This document shows, piece after piece, positions 1 through 11,169 of a DNA stretch of 64,000 nucleotides. Below the pieces are notes generated by a model, which saw only the letters and a program-made list of their open reading frames with translations, made no database searches and was not told the origin of the DNA. A program made the translations under genes and the position numbers. This DNA is from Cordilura impudica (taxonomy: Eukaryota > Arthropoda > Insecta > Diptera > Scathophagidae), in NCBI GenBank assembly GCA_963682025.1, contig OY821517.1, positions 51,462,662-51,526,661 on the forward strand, in the 5' to 3' direction. Positions within the stretch are counted from its first letter, which is position 1. Each line of letters opens with the position of its first letter.

Positions 1-640
1 AGGTCATGCAAGTAACGCAAATCAGCAGCAGTGTGAAGTCTGTGTGTAATACAGATGCAATCAAAAGACGAAAAGTTGTAGTTGAAGCAGTTTTTTGTTT
101 TTGTTTTTTTTTTTTTTTTAATTTATATTACAATTGGTAGGTGATGGATGGGTGGGTGTTAATGTTGTTGTTGTTGTTGTTGTAGTAGTAGTTGTAGTTG
201 TAGTAGAGTACATAGGTAAGTAATTTAAAATAAATGTTAGTTATTTCTTTGCTGTAGTTTATTTAAAACTAAAATCATATTCTTTTGCTTATTTCAGTTA
301 TTTAGTTAAGTATGAACTTGTGGGCAGTACGTTAGAATTTTTGTTTTATATTTTTTTGTTATAGTTGCTGTTTGCAAAAAATGCTCTATGCAGTTTTCAT
401 TATTGTTGCTGTTGTTGCTTAACTAATTCTTTTGCAATTTCAATTTAATAACAATTGTTACAGTTCTGTTATTTGAGTTGTTATTTTAAGATAAATATAC
501 AATAAACACGCACACATACATATAAAAAAAAGGAAAAAAAGGAAAATAATATTTTACAAATACATAGAAAGTTTTCACAAATATTTTGTATGTTATGGAT
601 AGATAAAATAGTGCAGTGTATATTTATATATATGAAAATT
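1..640. other. Low-complexity non-coding stretch
   Basis: No gene is visible. The stretch holds a poly-T run (about 92-119), a GTTGTT/GTAGTAGTT microsatellite (about 160-210) and T-rich unique sequence. A GAT/GAG microsatellite follows at about 650-695, and its apparent Ser-rich reading frame is an artefact of the repeat. Confidence 0.6.
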
Positions 641-785
641 ATTGTTGTTCGGATGATGATGATGATAATGAAGATGAGGATGATGAGGATGATGCGAGTA
701 ACAAATGGAAAATAGAGCTAAGCAGAGCTATGTTTTGGCATTTCAGCAGTTTATATGATGATTCTATTTCATATATATGATATAT

Positions 786-905
786 AAGTCGATTTAGCGA
801 TGTCCGTCTGTCCGCTCGTCCGTCTGTTTGTGTGTCCATGTAAAACTTGTAATCGCAAATATGAATATGTTTTTATGAAATTTGATACAAAAGCTTCTAT
901 CGGCC
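786..905 (-). repeat. Family A (DINE-1/mini-me-like) fragment
   Basis: Carries only the GTCCGTCTGT microsatellite core and the adjacent conserved arm (TGTCCATGTAAA onward) seen in the full copies at 36.8 and 56.6 kb. Both termini are missing. Plus orientation is defined here as the one beginning AGTAAGAAAATTATAGTCGG. Confidence 0.7.
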
Positions 906-1116
906 ATAGCGCAAGACACACCCAGCGTTTTAAAAATGCAAGCAAAAATTTGGCGAAAGGATTGAGCTGTTTACACTGCCCATATTATCATGCAGTTGTA
1001 CAAAACACTCTTCAATTTTTTTTATACCTTCATCTGTGTCTATACACTGAATTTTAGATGTGTAAACATCTATGCGCTCAGGGGGGGTAAAAATCTGTGT
1101 CACAATACAATCACAA

Positions 1117-1926
1117 CAAGTAAGAAAATTATAGTCGGTCTAGACCGACTATACGATACCCTATACCATGCGTTTAGAGACCCTATCTCTCAGGCCCAAC
1201 TAACTGGATATAGAAAATAAGCATAAACCAAATTTGAGTGGGATTTTTATTAATTTTTTCGGCTGCAGATATGAAAAAGTTCATATCGGATGCTATATCT
1301 ATATGGGGACTAGGCCCAAAAATGGACCGATCCTGACCATGTTTGGAAAAGGCTCTTGTATTTTGCAAAAATATATACAAACAAAATTTGAGAAGAATCA
1401 GTGGAATATTTTTGTTTTTTGATAGATTTAAGTGAAGATCGGGAAGCAGCTCTATATGGGGCCTATGACTAAGAGTTATCCAATAGGGATCATTTTTGGA
1501 CAACTGATTAATGGATGTAATATATACATACAAACCCAATTTGACTAAGATCTGTATGATAATTTGGATCTTATGGCAATATATGTTGATTTCATAGGGG
1601 TCATTTGTATGGGGGCTAGGTCTGAACATGGACCGATTCTCACCAATTTCAATACCGTTCATGCCATAGCCGGTAAAAGATCAAATACCAATTTTCGTGA
1701 AAATATATTCATATTTGCGACCTGCAGTTTGATTACAAGCTTTACATGGACACACAGACGGACGGACGGACGGACGGACGGACGGACATCGTTAAATCGA
1801 ATCAGATGGTAGATTCTGATTCGATCGGTATAATTAAAGATGGGTGTAGGTCAAATATTTTTGGTTGTTACAAACAGCAGCACAAAGTCATTATACCCAA
1901 ACCACATAGTGGTATAGGGTATAAAA
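1117..1926 (+). repeat. Family A element, near full length (~810 bp)
   Basis: Begins AAGTAAGAAAATTATAG, followed at once by the perfect 16-bp palindrome GTCGGTCTAGACCGAC. It contains a GGAC microsatellite core and ends in a hairpin (ACCAC-ATA-GTGGT) followed by TATAGGGTATAAAA. No coding capacity is seen; reading frames in it are shadows. The design (subterminal palindrome, GGAC/GTCC core, terminal hairpin) resembles dipteran mini-me/DINE-1 elements, which are non-autonomous relatives of Helentrons. Family assignment is by architecture, not by database match. Confidence 0.8.
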
Positions 1927-2370
1927 ACAGCGTAAGGGAAAATCGGTGTGAGGTATATGGTGCAAAGATTATGATTTGAAGTTATTTAGCTGATTCAACA
2001 ACCAACAGAAAGCACCACGAATGTATAGCAAACAACTGTAACCACCAAGTATTACAACCATAGCAGTTGCTTGGTATACATAGATGGCGCTTACTGTTTG
2101 ATTTTAATTGATGTGTAAATAGCTGTTTACACATCTCCCCTGTGATCGGACTCACATAGTTTTTTTTTTTTTTGTAATGAAATTTAAGATTTTTTTCATG
2201 TGTACTTTAACTTTATTCTTCTTGTTTGACAATTACGAATTTAAAAGCGCAAAAGATTTTCCGAGTACATGGAAACATTTACCCCATACCATTCTTCTCT
2301 TACCTCTCACCTATAAACTCAAACTTTCAGAAAGAAAAATTTCACAGTGTGAACCAATCTTATATAAAAA

Positions 2371-4133
2371 GTAAGAAAATTATAGTCGGTCTGGTCCGAC
2401 TATACGATACCCTACACCATGCGTTAAAAGACCCCATCTTTTAGGTCCAACTAATCAGATATAGAAAATAAGCATAAACCAAATTTGAGTGGCATTATTA
2501 TTTTTTTTTTTTTTTGCCTCCGAATATGAAAAAATTCACATCAGATGCTATATTTTTATGGGGACTAGGTCGATTTTAATTCCACTATTTTTGGTAGGTA
2601 CAAACATCAGCACAAAGTCAATATACCCTGATCACATAGTGGTATCTTATATTTCTTCTATACAATGTATGTACATATGTCATTTATAAACTCTGAAACT
2701 ACCCAACCGATATGACCCACATCGATTTTATTGGAAATGTAATAGTCCAGATTAGGTTTACGGCTACATTTCTTATTGTATTTCAAGTGGGCGTGGCCCC
2801 TCCCACATAAATTGAATAATATCATATATCTTGACTACTGTGATAGCAAGAGTTTTGAAACATTGCAATAGTACATATGTTACTAATGTGAGTAATCGGG
2901 ACAAAAATGGGCAGTATTGGACAAGTGGCCGTGGCACATTTCATACAAAGCTTTAACACATAATATCTGGAGTACTATGACAGCAACAGTTCTGAAACTA
3001 TGCACATGTACATATTAAACTAATTTTAAGGGTTGCGAGATAAAATAGGTGGGATTGGGCCAATGGGCGTGGCACGCACCATACAAAGTAAATATTTAAT
3101 GTCATACATATATCTAGAGTACTGTAACAGATAAAGACTTGCGACTTAGTGTGAGTTCATATGTTATCAACGTTAGTGCTCGGAAAAAAGTGGGCGGAAT
3201 CAGATCAATGGGCGTGGTACCCCCTATAGAAAGTAAATATATAATGTCATTTATAGGGAGTACTGTAACAGTGAAAGCCTTGGAACTTTGTCTGAGTATA
3301 TGAGTTACTAATGTGAGTAGTCTCGTAAAAAATGGGCGATACCGGACCAGTGGGCGTGGCACATAGTAAATACTAAATCTATATGTATATAAAATACAAA
3401 AAATATTTGTTTGTCCTTTATAGAATCTGAAACTATTTAACCGATATAACCCACATCGGCATCATTAGAAAGGTAATAGTTCAGATTAGGTCTACGGCTA
3501 TATATCTTTGTGATATTTCAAGTGGTCGTGGCCCCTCCCACATAAATTGAATAACATCATATATCTTGACTATTGTAATAGCAAGAGTTTTGAAACATTG
3601 CAAAAGTACATATGTTACCAATGTAAGTAATCAGCAAAAAAGTGGGCGTGGTTTGAAAAGTGGGCGTGGCAGATCTCATACAAAGTGAATATTTAATATC
3701 ATATATCTGGAGTATTATGACAACAAAATATGAATAATCAGGGCAAACATGAGCTGGATCGTACAAATGGTCGTGGCAGTCCCCACACAAAGTAAATATT
3801 AAATGTCGTACATCCGGAGTACTCTAATAGTGAGAGACTTTAGCCTTTGCTTGAGCTGATAAGTTATTCATGTGATTAGTCGAACAAATAATGGGCGAGA
3901 TCGAAGCACTGGGCGTGGCATCACCTTTACAAAGTAAATATATAATATCATATAACTGGTGTACCATAAAAGGGAAAGTCTTGACTGTTTCTACGAGTCC
4001 ATCAGATATTAATGTGAGTAGTCGGACAAAAAAAGGACGGGATATGATTAGTCTTGAGACTTTTGACAAATACATTCACTAGAAATAAGTTATATAGCAA
4101 AACAACGTTTGCCGGGTCAGCTAGTAGGGTATC
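2371..4133 (+). repeat. Family A copy, internally deleted and split by a Helitron
   Basis: The left part (2371-2644) starts with the AGTAAGAAAATTATAGTCGG end, loses most of the middle, and ends inside the terminal hairpin at CACATAGTGGTA. The sequence then breaks for 1480 bp and resumes at 4125 with TAGGGTAT, exactly the next bases of the family A terminus. The break is a clean Helitron insertion at an A^T dinucleotide. Confidence 0.85.
2645..4124 (+). mobile_element. Non-autonomous Helitron built of ~140-bp tandem units
   Basis: It starts with TC (TCTTATATTTC) and ends GCCGGGTCAGCTAG, the TC...CTAG termini expected of Helitrons, between host A and T. The interior is a tandem array: a GGGCGTGGC-like motif recurs near 2787, 2926, 3065, 3208, 3351, 3525, 3660, 3768 and 3909, spaced about 108-174 bp and mostly near 140 bp. 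The array falls into two larger halves beginning near 2690 and 3415, which share an opening segment (CTGAAACTA..CCGATAT). No Rep/helicase coding is present, so it would depend on helper elements. Confidence 0.85.
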
Positions 4134-4135
4134 AA

Positions 4136-4497
4136 AATGGAGTTTTGTTTGCTTGTTTGTAGCTTATAGGAGGCTATAACGGCTTGAAATTTTTACAGTA
4201 GGAAATTGCCTATCCAGAAGGAACAATTACCTATATTATTTTTGGACGTGGCATTTCCCATATAAAATGAATTTTTAGCATCTAGTTTTAACATATAATG
4301 TAAAGTATACGTTTAATGTCACATACATATCTAGAACTTAATGTGAGTTCATAACTTATTAATATGAGTAGTAGGAGAAAAAATTAGAGGGATCGGACTA
4401 ATTGGCGTAGCACCTCCTATTAAAAAGTTATGAAGTACTATGAAAATGGCAGCCTTGAAACGTTTGACAAGTACATTAATTACCAATGTGAGTAGTC
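4136..4497 (+). repeat. Degenerate tandem-unit Helitron-type fragment
   Basis: Contains units resembling those of the preceding Helitron (GGACGTGGCATTTCCC, GGCGTAGCACCTCC, AATGTGAGTAGTCG), but with no CTAG terminus. It passes directly into the A-rich satellite. Probably an older, truncated member of the same family. Confidence 0.55.
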
Positions 4498-5985
4498 GTG
4501 AAAAATATTGGCGAAATCGCAACAAAAATTAAAATCGCCAAAATCTCAAAACACAAAAAAATATCGCCAATGTCAAAAATAGCCAAAAACCGAAAATGGC
4601 GAAAAACAAAATTCGCCAAAACAAAAGTCACAAAAAACAAAAATAGCCAAAATCAAAAATTACAAACAAACAAAAATCGCCAAAATCAAAAATCGTCAAA
4701 CCGAAAATTCCGAATAAAAAATTTAAAATCAGTACAAATAATCTCTACAGGCATAAATCGCTAAAATAAAAATGGCTTAAAGCAAAAATCGCCTAAATCA
4801 AATATCGCAAAAACCGAAAATCGCCAAAATCAAAAATAGCAACAAAAAAAACATAAAAGGCCAAAGTCAAAAATCGCATAAACCGAAAATCGCCAAAAAA
4901 AAAAAAAACCCGAAAATTGCGAATAACAAAAATCGCAAATAACAAAAACCGCCAAAATCAAAAATTTCAAGCAAAAAAAATTGTCAAAATCAAAAATCGT
5001 TAAACCGAAATTTCCGAACCAAAAAACGCTAAAATTAAATATCGGTACAAAATATTGCTAAAGCCAAAAATCGATATACTAGAAATCGCTTAAAGCAAAA
5101 ATCGTCTAAATCAAATATCGCATGAAACGACAATCGCCAATATCAAAAATAGCAACAAAAAACAAAAAATGTCAAAGTCGTAAATCGAAAAAACCGAAAA
5201 TCGCCAAAAAAAAAAAAAACCGAAAAAAACAAAAATAGTCGAAATCAAAAATTTCAAAAAAACGTCAAAATCAAAAATCGTCAAACCGAAAATTCCGAAT
5301 AAAAAACACCAAAATCAAATATCGGTACTAAATATTGGTAAAGCCAAAACTCGACAAACTAGAAATCGCTTAAAGCAAAAATCGCCTAAATCAAATATCG
5401 CAAAAAACTAATATCGCCAAAATCAAAAATAGCAACAGAAACAAAAAATACAAAAAAAACCGAAAATTGCGAATAAAAAAAATCGCAATTAACAAAAATC
5501 GCCAAAATCAAAAATTTAAAATAAAAAAAAATCGTCAAAATCAAAAATCGTCAAACCGAAAATTCCGAACCAAAAAACGCCAAAATTAAATATCGGTACG
5601 AAATATTGCTAAATGCAAAAATCGATAAACTAGAAATGGCTTAAAGCAAAAATCGTCTAAATCAAATATCGCAAAAACGAAAATCGCCAATATCAAAAAT
5701 AGCAACAAAAAACATCAAAGTCAAAAGTCGCAAAAACCGAAAATTGCGAATAACAAAATTCGCAAAAAAAAAAAAACAAAAATCGCCAAAATCAAAAATT
5801 AAAAAAAAACAAAAATATTGAAAGTCAAAATTCGTCAAACCGAAAATCGTGAATAACGAAAAACGCCAAAATCAAAAATCTGTGAAAAAATCGCTAAATC
5901 AAAAATCGCCAAAAAAAAAAAACAAAACCGCCTAAACCAAAAATTGCCAAATCAATAATCGCCAAAAAAATAAACACAGAGTTTT
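4498..5985. repeat. A-rich satellite (AAAATCGCCAAAATC type) with higher-order repeats
   Basis: About 1.5 kb of short units related to AAAATCGCCAAAATCAAAA. A marker string resembling CAAACCGAAAATTCCGAA recurs near 4696, 5001, 5282, 5557 and 5837, giving a higher-order period of about 275-305 bp. Reading frames here are repeat artefacts. Confidence 0.85.
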
Positions 5986-6185
5986 CTACAAAATGAATTC
6001 CCAGTTTTTTTATATCGTTATGATAGCTGTATCGAAGTACGTCGGGTTACAGTTAGTTCATTATATAATTTTATGGGCTATTTTTCCTTAATGGAAAATA
6101 AATAAACTTCTATATAAATAAATACCTAACTTTGCAAAATTTTAATTGACTTTTGAGTGAATTTTCCTATGGACAATATTGATTA

Positions 6186-6460
6186 ATGTTTGGGCGTTAT
6201 TTTTTAAAATTTTTCGCGTTTTTGCGCCATTTTTCATATTTTGTGCAATATTTTATCATTGTTATTTATTTTGTATTGTATTTTTTTTTGCGATTTTTAA
6301 TTTTTTTTAGCATTTTTCATACTTCTTGTGCAAAATTTATTTCTTATTTTTTTGGCGATTTTTCTTTTTTTCGAATAGTTTTTATTTGGGCCTTTTTTAT
6401 TTTTTTTTTTTTTTCTTTTTTGGGATTTTTCATTGGGCGATATTTCCTAGAGCCGTCGTC
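6186..6460. repeat. T-rich block, reverse-complement counterpart of the satellite
   Basis: Short motifs such as TTTTTGGCGATTTTTC, GCGATTTTTAAT and TTTTTGCGCC are the complement of the AAAATCGCC units at 4.5-6.0 kb, but diverged. Together they form an inverted arrangement across about 200 bp of spacer. The apparent Phe-rich 103-residue frame is an artefact. Confidence 0.55.
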
Positions 6461-6497
6461 GCAATTGTTTCACAACTTATTTATTGATTATATGTGA

Positions 6498-7158
6498 GTT
6501 CCACAAATTCCGTTCGTAAACGATTTGATGTGTATTAACTATTTCCAATCGGTTTTATAATTGCTACTTCAGACTTCCTTCGTTTTATAACTACAATATA
6601 AAAATTTAAATAAATAATTTTTTTAAGCAAAATTATTAAGCTATAATTTTAAGCTGTAAAAGTCTGTTGATTCAAAGCCTAACCGCAAATGCCTACTTTT
6701 GTAAATTTTAAGGACAGCATTTCAAAGGTATTATTAGCAAAATATTATTTTAATTTTAGCATATTTAGAGTTACACTATTATTTCTTGTGACCGCAGAAG
6801 TGTACTAAGTTTCTATAATGCTTAAAGTAAAATTTAAAAAAAGATAAATATCAATTTTCCTTAGTGAAAAAAACAAACTTAGTTATACTTTCGAACAAAA
6901 CTTGGCTCTGTGACATGTCTGATAAATTAATTTTGGCATCATCCGTATCGTCATTTCTCATTTTTCTGCCTAAAGACAATCAATGAAAAGTTTTCGCAAA
7001 GTTTTTCCATTATAAAATCATGATGGCAAATGGTAAATGGTAAAAGCAAAAAATGTTTGCATTAATTTGGTTTGTATTAAAAACTAATCTACTTTTGCAG
7101 TCAATTCTGTGCAAAATGACCAAATTCTTTTTCGAATGAACTTCTTTCAAAATGACAT
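6498..7158. other. Non-coding, downstream flank of the host gene
   Basis: AT-rich single-copy-looking sequence with no coding pattern or recognisable TE. It lies 3' of the host gene's last exon and may include part of its 3' UTR or downstream DNA. Confidence 0.4.
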
Positions 7159-7164
7159 TTTATT
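7159..7164 (-). terminator. Candidate polyadenylation signal of the host gene
   Basis: AATAAA on the minus strand about 60 nt after the stop codon of the last exon. Position and sequence fit, but such hexamers are frequent in AT-rich DNA. Confidence 0.3.
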
Positions 7165-7223
7165 TCGTACTGGTGTTTCTTTGTTTAAGTTTGAGTTTGA
7201 GTTTGATGGAAATTGGAAATTTT

Positions 7224-7796
7224 CTAGCGTATATGCAATGTGAATTTCTTCAAGCAACATGTAGTGGTATTTGTATTACTGTTGTTGTTATTGTTATTGT
7301 TATTGATGTTGGTATTGTATTTGTTGTTGCTGTTGTTACTATGCATGTTCAATATGTTCAATTTGGATGCGTACCTATCATTTGATGCTGTACGTTTCGT
7401 GACATCTGTCGTCGATAAACTAATTGGACGATCGAAAGCTCGTCGACGAGCCAACAAGGGCACCAATTCAACACCATTGCCATTTGTAGCCATCTGTTGG
7501 CAGCCACGATTATTATTGGCACTATTGTCGGTTGTAGTGTCCATAGTTTTATTGTAACGCAACAGACGAGGACATATTTTGGGTTTTGTTTGTTCTTTGG
7601 ATTTGTTCACTGTTTGTTTCTGTATCGATTTGAGAGGGCTAGAATTCAATTGCATGGCCGGACATGAACACGTACACATGTCACAACATTTGGTTGGTTT
7701 ACGTAAAGCTCGTGATTTACGAAATATTGGTTTCTCCGCTGGAGTGGCCGGATTATCTTGATCCAAGTCTTTAAGCATTTCTTTGTTCGTCCAGCC
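7224..7796 (-). CDS. Unknown host gene, exon 5 (3' coding exon)
   Basis: Minus-strand exon of 190 codons plus stop. The acceptor is TCTTCAACAG at the upper end, and it continues exon 4 in phase 0: ...FMKSL joins GWTNKEMLKDLDQDNP. The middle is basic and has a cysteine cluster (CCDMCTCSC). The C-terminal third is Asn-rich, with a run of 8 Asn encoded by a GTT/ATT-type microsatellite, typical of fly genes, and then ends CCLKKFTLHIR. I do not recognise the family. The splice sites, continuous frame and biased composition support a real gene, but the exact 3' end could differ if a further intron exists. Confidence 0.75.
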   Translation of the reverse strand, partial: GWTNKEMLKDLDQDNPATPAEKPIFRKSRALRKPTKCCDMCTCSCPAMQLNSSPLKSIQKQTVNKSKEQTKPKICPRLLRYNKTMDTTTDNSANNNRGCQQMATNGNGVELVPLLARRRAFDRPISLSTTDVTKRTASNDRYASKLNILNMHSNNSNNKYNTNINNNNNNNNSNTNTTTCCLKKFTLHIR

Positions 7797-8070
7797 CTGT
7801 TGAAGACATAAAATTTTTTTAATTTCTAATTGCAAACGATTTTAATTTAATAAATATACAATTGTGTGAAAAATAATAAGGACAGTGATGTGCAAGATTT
7901 AAATATTATGAGAAAATAAGTAAAATGAGAGAATGGGTGGCAACGGAATTAGTTTTCTTATTGTAAACTACAAAAACAAACTTCGTTGTAATATTACCCA
8001 GTAAGAAATCAGATCACCAATTTTGGGCTGGAAAATTAACAATGACAACTTGTCATTTCACTAAAAAACA

Positions 8071-9086
8071 AATAACAAAATTATAGTCGGTCTAGACTAT
8101 ATATCCTATAGACGATACCCTATACCATGTGTTTAGCGAAACGGTTTTAGGCCCAACTAATTGAATATAGAAAATAAGCATAAACCAACTATAAATTCTT
8201 TTGGCTGCAGATATGAAACAGTTTATATCGGATGCTTTATTAATATGGGAACTATATCTAAAAATGGACCGATCCTGACCATAATCCAATCGGGAAGCAG
8301 ATTGATAAGGGGCTATGACTAAGTATTGTCCTACCGGGTTTATTTTTGGACTACTAATTAGTAAATGTAATAAATACACAAACAAAATTTTACCGCGATC
8401 TATATGATAATTTGGATATTATGGCAATTTTAGTTGGTCTCATTAGAAACATTTCTATGGGAACTAGATCTGAAGATGGCCGATAAAAGCACATACACCA
8501 AATTCATCAATATATCTGTGGTCACAAGCAATAACCACCTAACTCAGAATATTTGTATTAATATATTTTTAAAAAGCAGTGTTAGAGAAATGGGGATTTC
8601 ATGTAAATATAAAGATTTTTTACCAGAATATGAGAGCATACATAACTCAAATCGGCGAAAATCATTCTTTCGTGAAAAATAACTGTTTATATAAATGTAA
8701 AGGGGCTTTATTACGACTTAGATTAGTATGTTTTCATTAATAACTTTTTAAAGAACAGTGTTAGAAAAATGAGGATTTCACGTAAATATAAAGCATTGTT
8801 AGTAGAATATGATAACATACATAACTCAAATCGTTCTTAAGTCGACTTAGGCGGTTACGCTTGTGACCACAGATATAATCACATTTGCGAACAGTAATTT
8901 GTAGTCCAAAGTTTACTTGGACACATTGACAGATGGACTAGCAGATATTCTGATATACAGACAGACGGACGGATTCTGATTCAAGAAACATAAAAAATGG
9001 GTCTAGGTCAAACATTTTTGGTAGTTATAAACTCAGCACAAACACATTATACCCTGACCACAGAAAGGTATAGAGTATAAAAATAA
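8071..9086 (+). repeat. Family A copy containing a MITE
   Basis: The left end (AACAAAATTATAGTCGGTCTAGAC) and right end (GGTATAGAGTATAAAA) are both recognisable although diverged. The copy includes the GACGGACGGA core near 8960. Its middle is interrupted at 8515-8873 by a TA-flanked inverted-repeat element. Confidence 0.75.
8515..8873. mobile_element. 359-bp MITE with TA target duplication
   Basis: Terminal inverted repeats TCTGTGGTCACAAGC...GCTTGTGACCACAGA, about 25 bp with mismatches, flanked by TA on both sides, fitting a Tc1/mariner-type MITE. Internally a roughly 90-bp segment is repeated with divergence (about 8564-8654 and 8743-8833, sharing ACATAACTCAAATCG), so the element carries an internal duplication. 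No coding. Confidence 0.75.
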
Positions 9087-9276
9087 AATCATAATTATTA
9101 AGAGAGCATCCCAAGAACAACCAGACCTGACGTATAGATGGCGCCAGTGGTGTGAAAAAATACTCTGCTGAAAATTGGCAACCTTGTAAAACATATGTTT
9201 TAAGTTTCAAGGTGCCTGGTTATTTAGCATTCTATTTTTGTAGCCATCAAACGTAAACGATCTCAGTGAATTTGTA

Positions 9277-11163
9277 CACACAGAAAAAAGATTGGTCGGA
9301 ATTCAGTTGCAACTAGAAAAATTTGTTAATATAATTAGAACTTTTATTTTAATTCTTGAATATTTAAAAATGAAATAGATGTTCTATTAAAGCTATCGTC
9401 TAATCACAATACACCAAAAATTAAGATATCTAAAACAACAATATTAGTTACGTATACCAATCAATGTCTTTATGTAAATTTATAAACTAATTTAATTGAG
9501 GCAACCTAATAAAACCAAGAATAACATGTTTTAATACTAATTATTGGCGAATGTAACTACTAATTCAGTTATACCAACATATTTCACACCGAAAATGTTT
9601 TAGCAGATATTATAACAAATAATTGTTTAGAGTAGTATATATAAAATTTTTATTAAGAACGGTTTTTCGGTTGTAATAAAAGAAACCCAAATTTGTAACC
9701 TTTTTTTGGTATTCCTAACCGAAAGGAAATTTAATTTCTGTTGTAAATAATAAAAAAAGAATATAATTTGCCAGACCGAATTGTTGATTAAATTTGACAT
9801 TTGTCAAATAAAATAAAATAACAAAAAATGTAATAAATATATTGTGATAATTTAATTTTATAATTTATAATCATAACGTGTCAAAAAGTGCTAAATTATT
9901 GTTAAAAGTATATGATAGAAGTGTATACAAGAAATACTCGTTATTATGGAACCTGATGGTGTTGTCCAATCACCATGGCAAGTGTTTTTCCTGGTATTTA
10001 TGGTTATAGTTTAGAAAACTTATCTGCCAATCAAGAGCGTACTATCCTTCCCTGCGTCAAAGATACACATGTACAGATACACAAAACATAGTCAGGCTTT
10101 TATTTCGGTGAAGTTTATGAAAATTCCTCTAACGCCTGTATTAGCGCTACAAATGTTTGTGAGGACATATGTATGTATATAACCTGAAACTTTGGTATCG
10201 AGTTGTCGTCAGCACACCTGCTTTTAAATAGATATGACTAACCGCAATGTTCTACAAACGAATAAAATCTAATTTTTGTTTTAGACTAGGCACATGAACA
10301 GTTCCCAGATACATTGGATGATCTGACCACATCCAGGATGCTTATCACTGTTTCTTTTTTCAGTTAGAATGTCACGAAGACAGTGGTTGTTGCAAAGTCG
10401 ATTATCATAGCGAGGAGATTATCATACGATTGTTTAAGTAGTGAGTTTTCGAGATACCTTTTAATTTCGACCGACGACACAAAATCACTTTTTTTCACTT
10501 GTAATTAAACTATCGTTCGCAAAAACAATTATGCTAACTAAATAACATTTTATGATAGAGCCATATAAATATGTTAAAAAAGTGCATGTGATGGCCTAGA
10601 TCAAATTCGTTCGAAACGAATGTCTTTAAAATATAAAAATAATATTATCTAATAAATGGATACAGCTTTAATAATAATATAAATTTAGTAGTGATAATAT
10701 TTACTCCTTTAGAAATCTTAGCAGACAATATGCAAATGAGAATAATATATAACTTTATATTGGCGATTTGAATTCAAAACCGATTATATAGTGAAGTCAA
10801 GGATAACTATCAAATTGTTTTTTATCATATGATACATGCTTTATTTCTTTTAATGTAAAATGTATAAATTATTCAAAAATAAATACTGAAAATAAATAAT
10901 TATAAATTTTGATTTTTATATATATAATATGTATTAGTAAGAATCACGATGGTTGTAACAACCAATAATTAAAATTAAGAATACAATTGTATCAACTAAA
11001 TATCATAATTCATACAATCGAATTAATATATAATGTCAATTGCTTTTACCATTGTACGGTAATATGTGTCATATAATTCAGCAATCACAACAGAATATTG
11101 TGGGACTACGAAAATTCGGTTGGCAATAAATTCAGTTGCAACAACGAATCTGTTTTCTGTGTG
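9277..11163. mobile_element. AT-rich element with ACACAGAAAA-type inverted ends (~1.9 kb)
   Basis: Left end CACACAGAAAAAAGATT and right end AATCTGTTTTCTGTGTG are inverted copies, each next to TA. A TTCAGTTGCAAC motif lies just inside both ends. No coding is recognised. The right end stops 6 bp before the start codon of a mariner relic, so the element probably landed in that relic's 5' region. A solo relative of the right end is at about 30760-30772. Superfamily not determined. Confidence 0.45.
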
Positions 11164-11169
11164 TAAGCA

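Noticed and set aside
639..839. Ser-rich 66-residue minus-strand frame
   Set aside because: Encoded by a GAT/GAG microsatellite, with the rest falling in a family A fragment.
1183..1662. 159-residue minus-strand frame, with similar ones at 54260 and 57017
   Set aside because: These recur only because family A copies share the same non-coding sequence; no conserved start or codon pattern.
2645..4124. CRISPR-like direct repeats
   Set aside because: The ~140-bp units are contiguous and diverged, with no short constant repeat and unique spacers; the TC/CTAG ends mark a Helitron.
6186..6497. Phe-rich 103-residue frame resembling a membrane protein
   Set aside because: The T-rich block mirrors the AAAATCGCC satellite; hydrophobicity is a by-product of poly-T codons.
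7240..7557. Leu-rich plus-strand frame with an apparent transmembrane segment
   Set aside because: It is the antisense of the Asn-rich tail of host exon 5.
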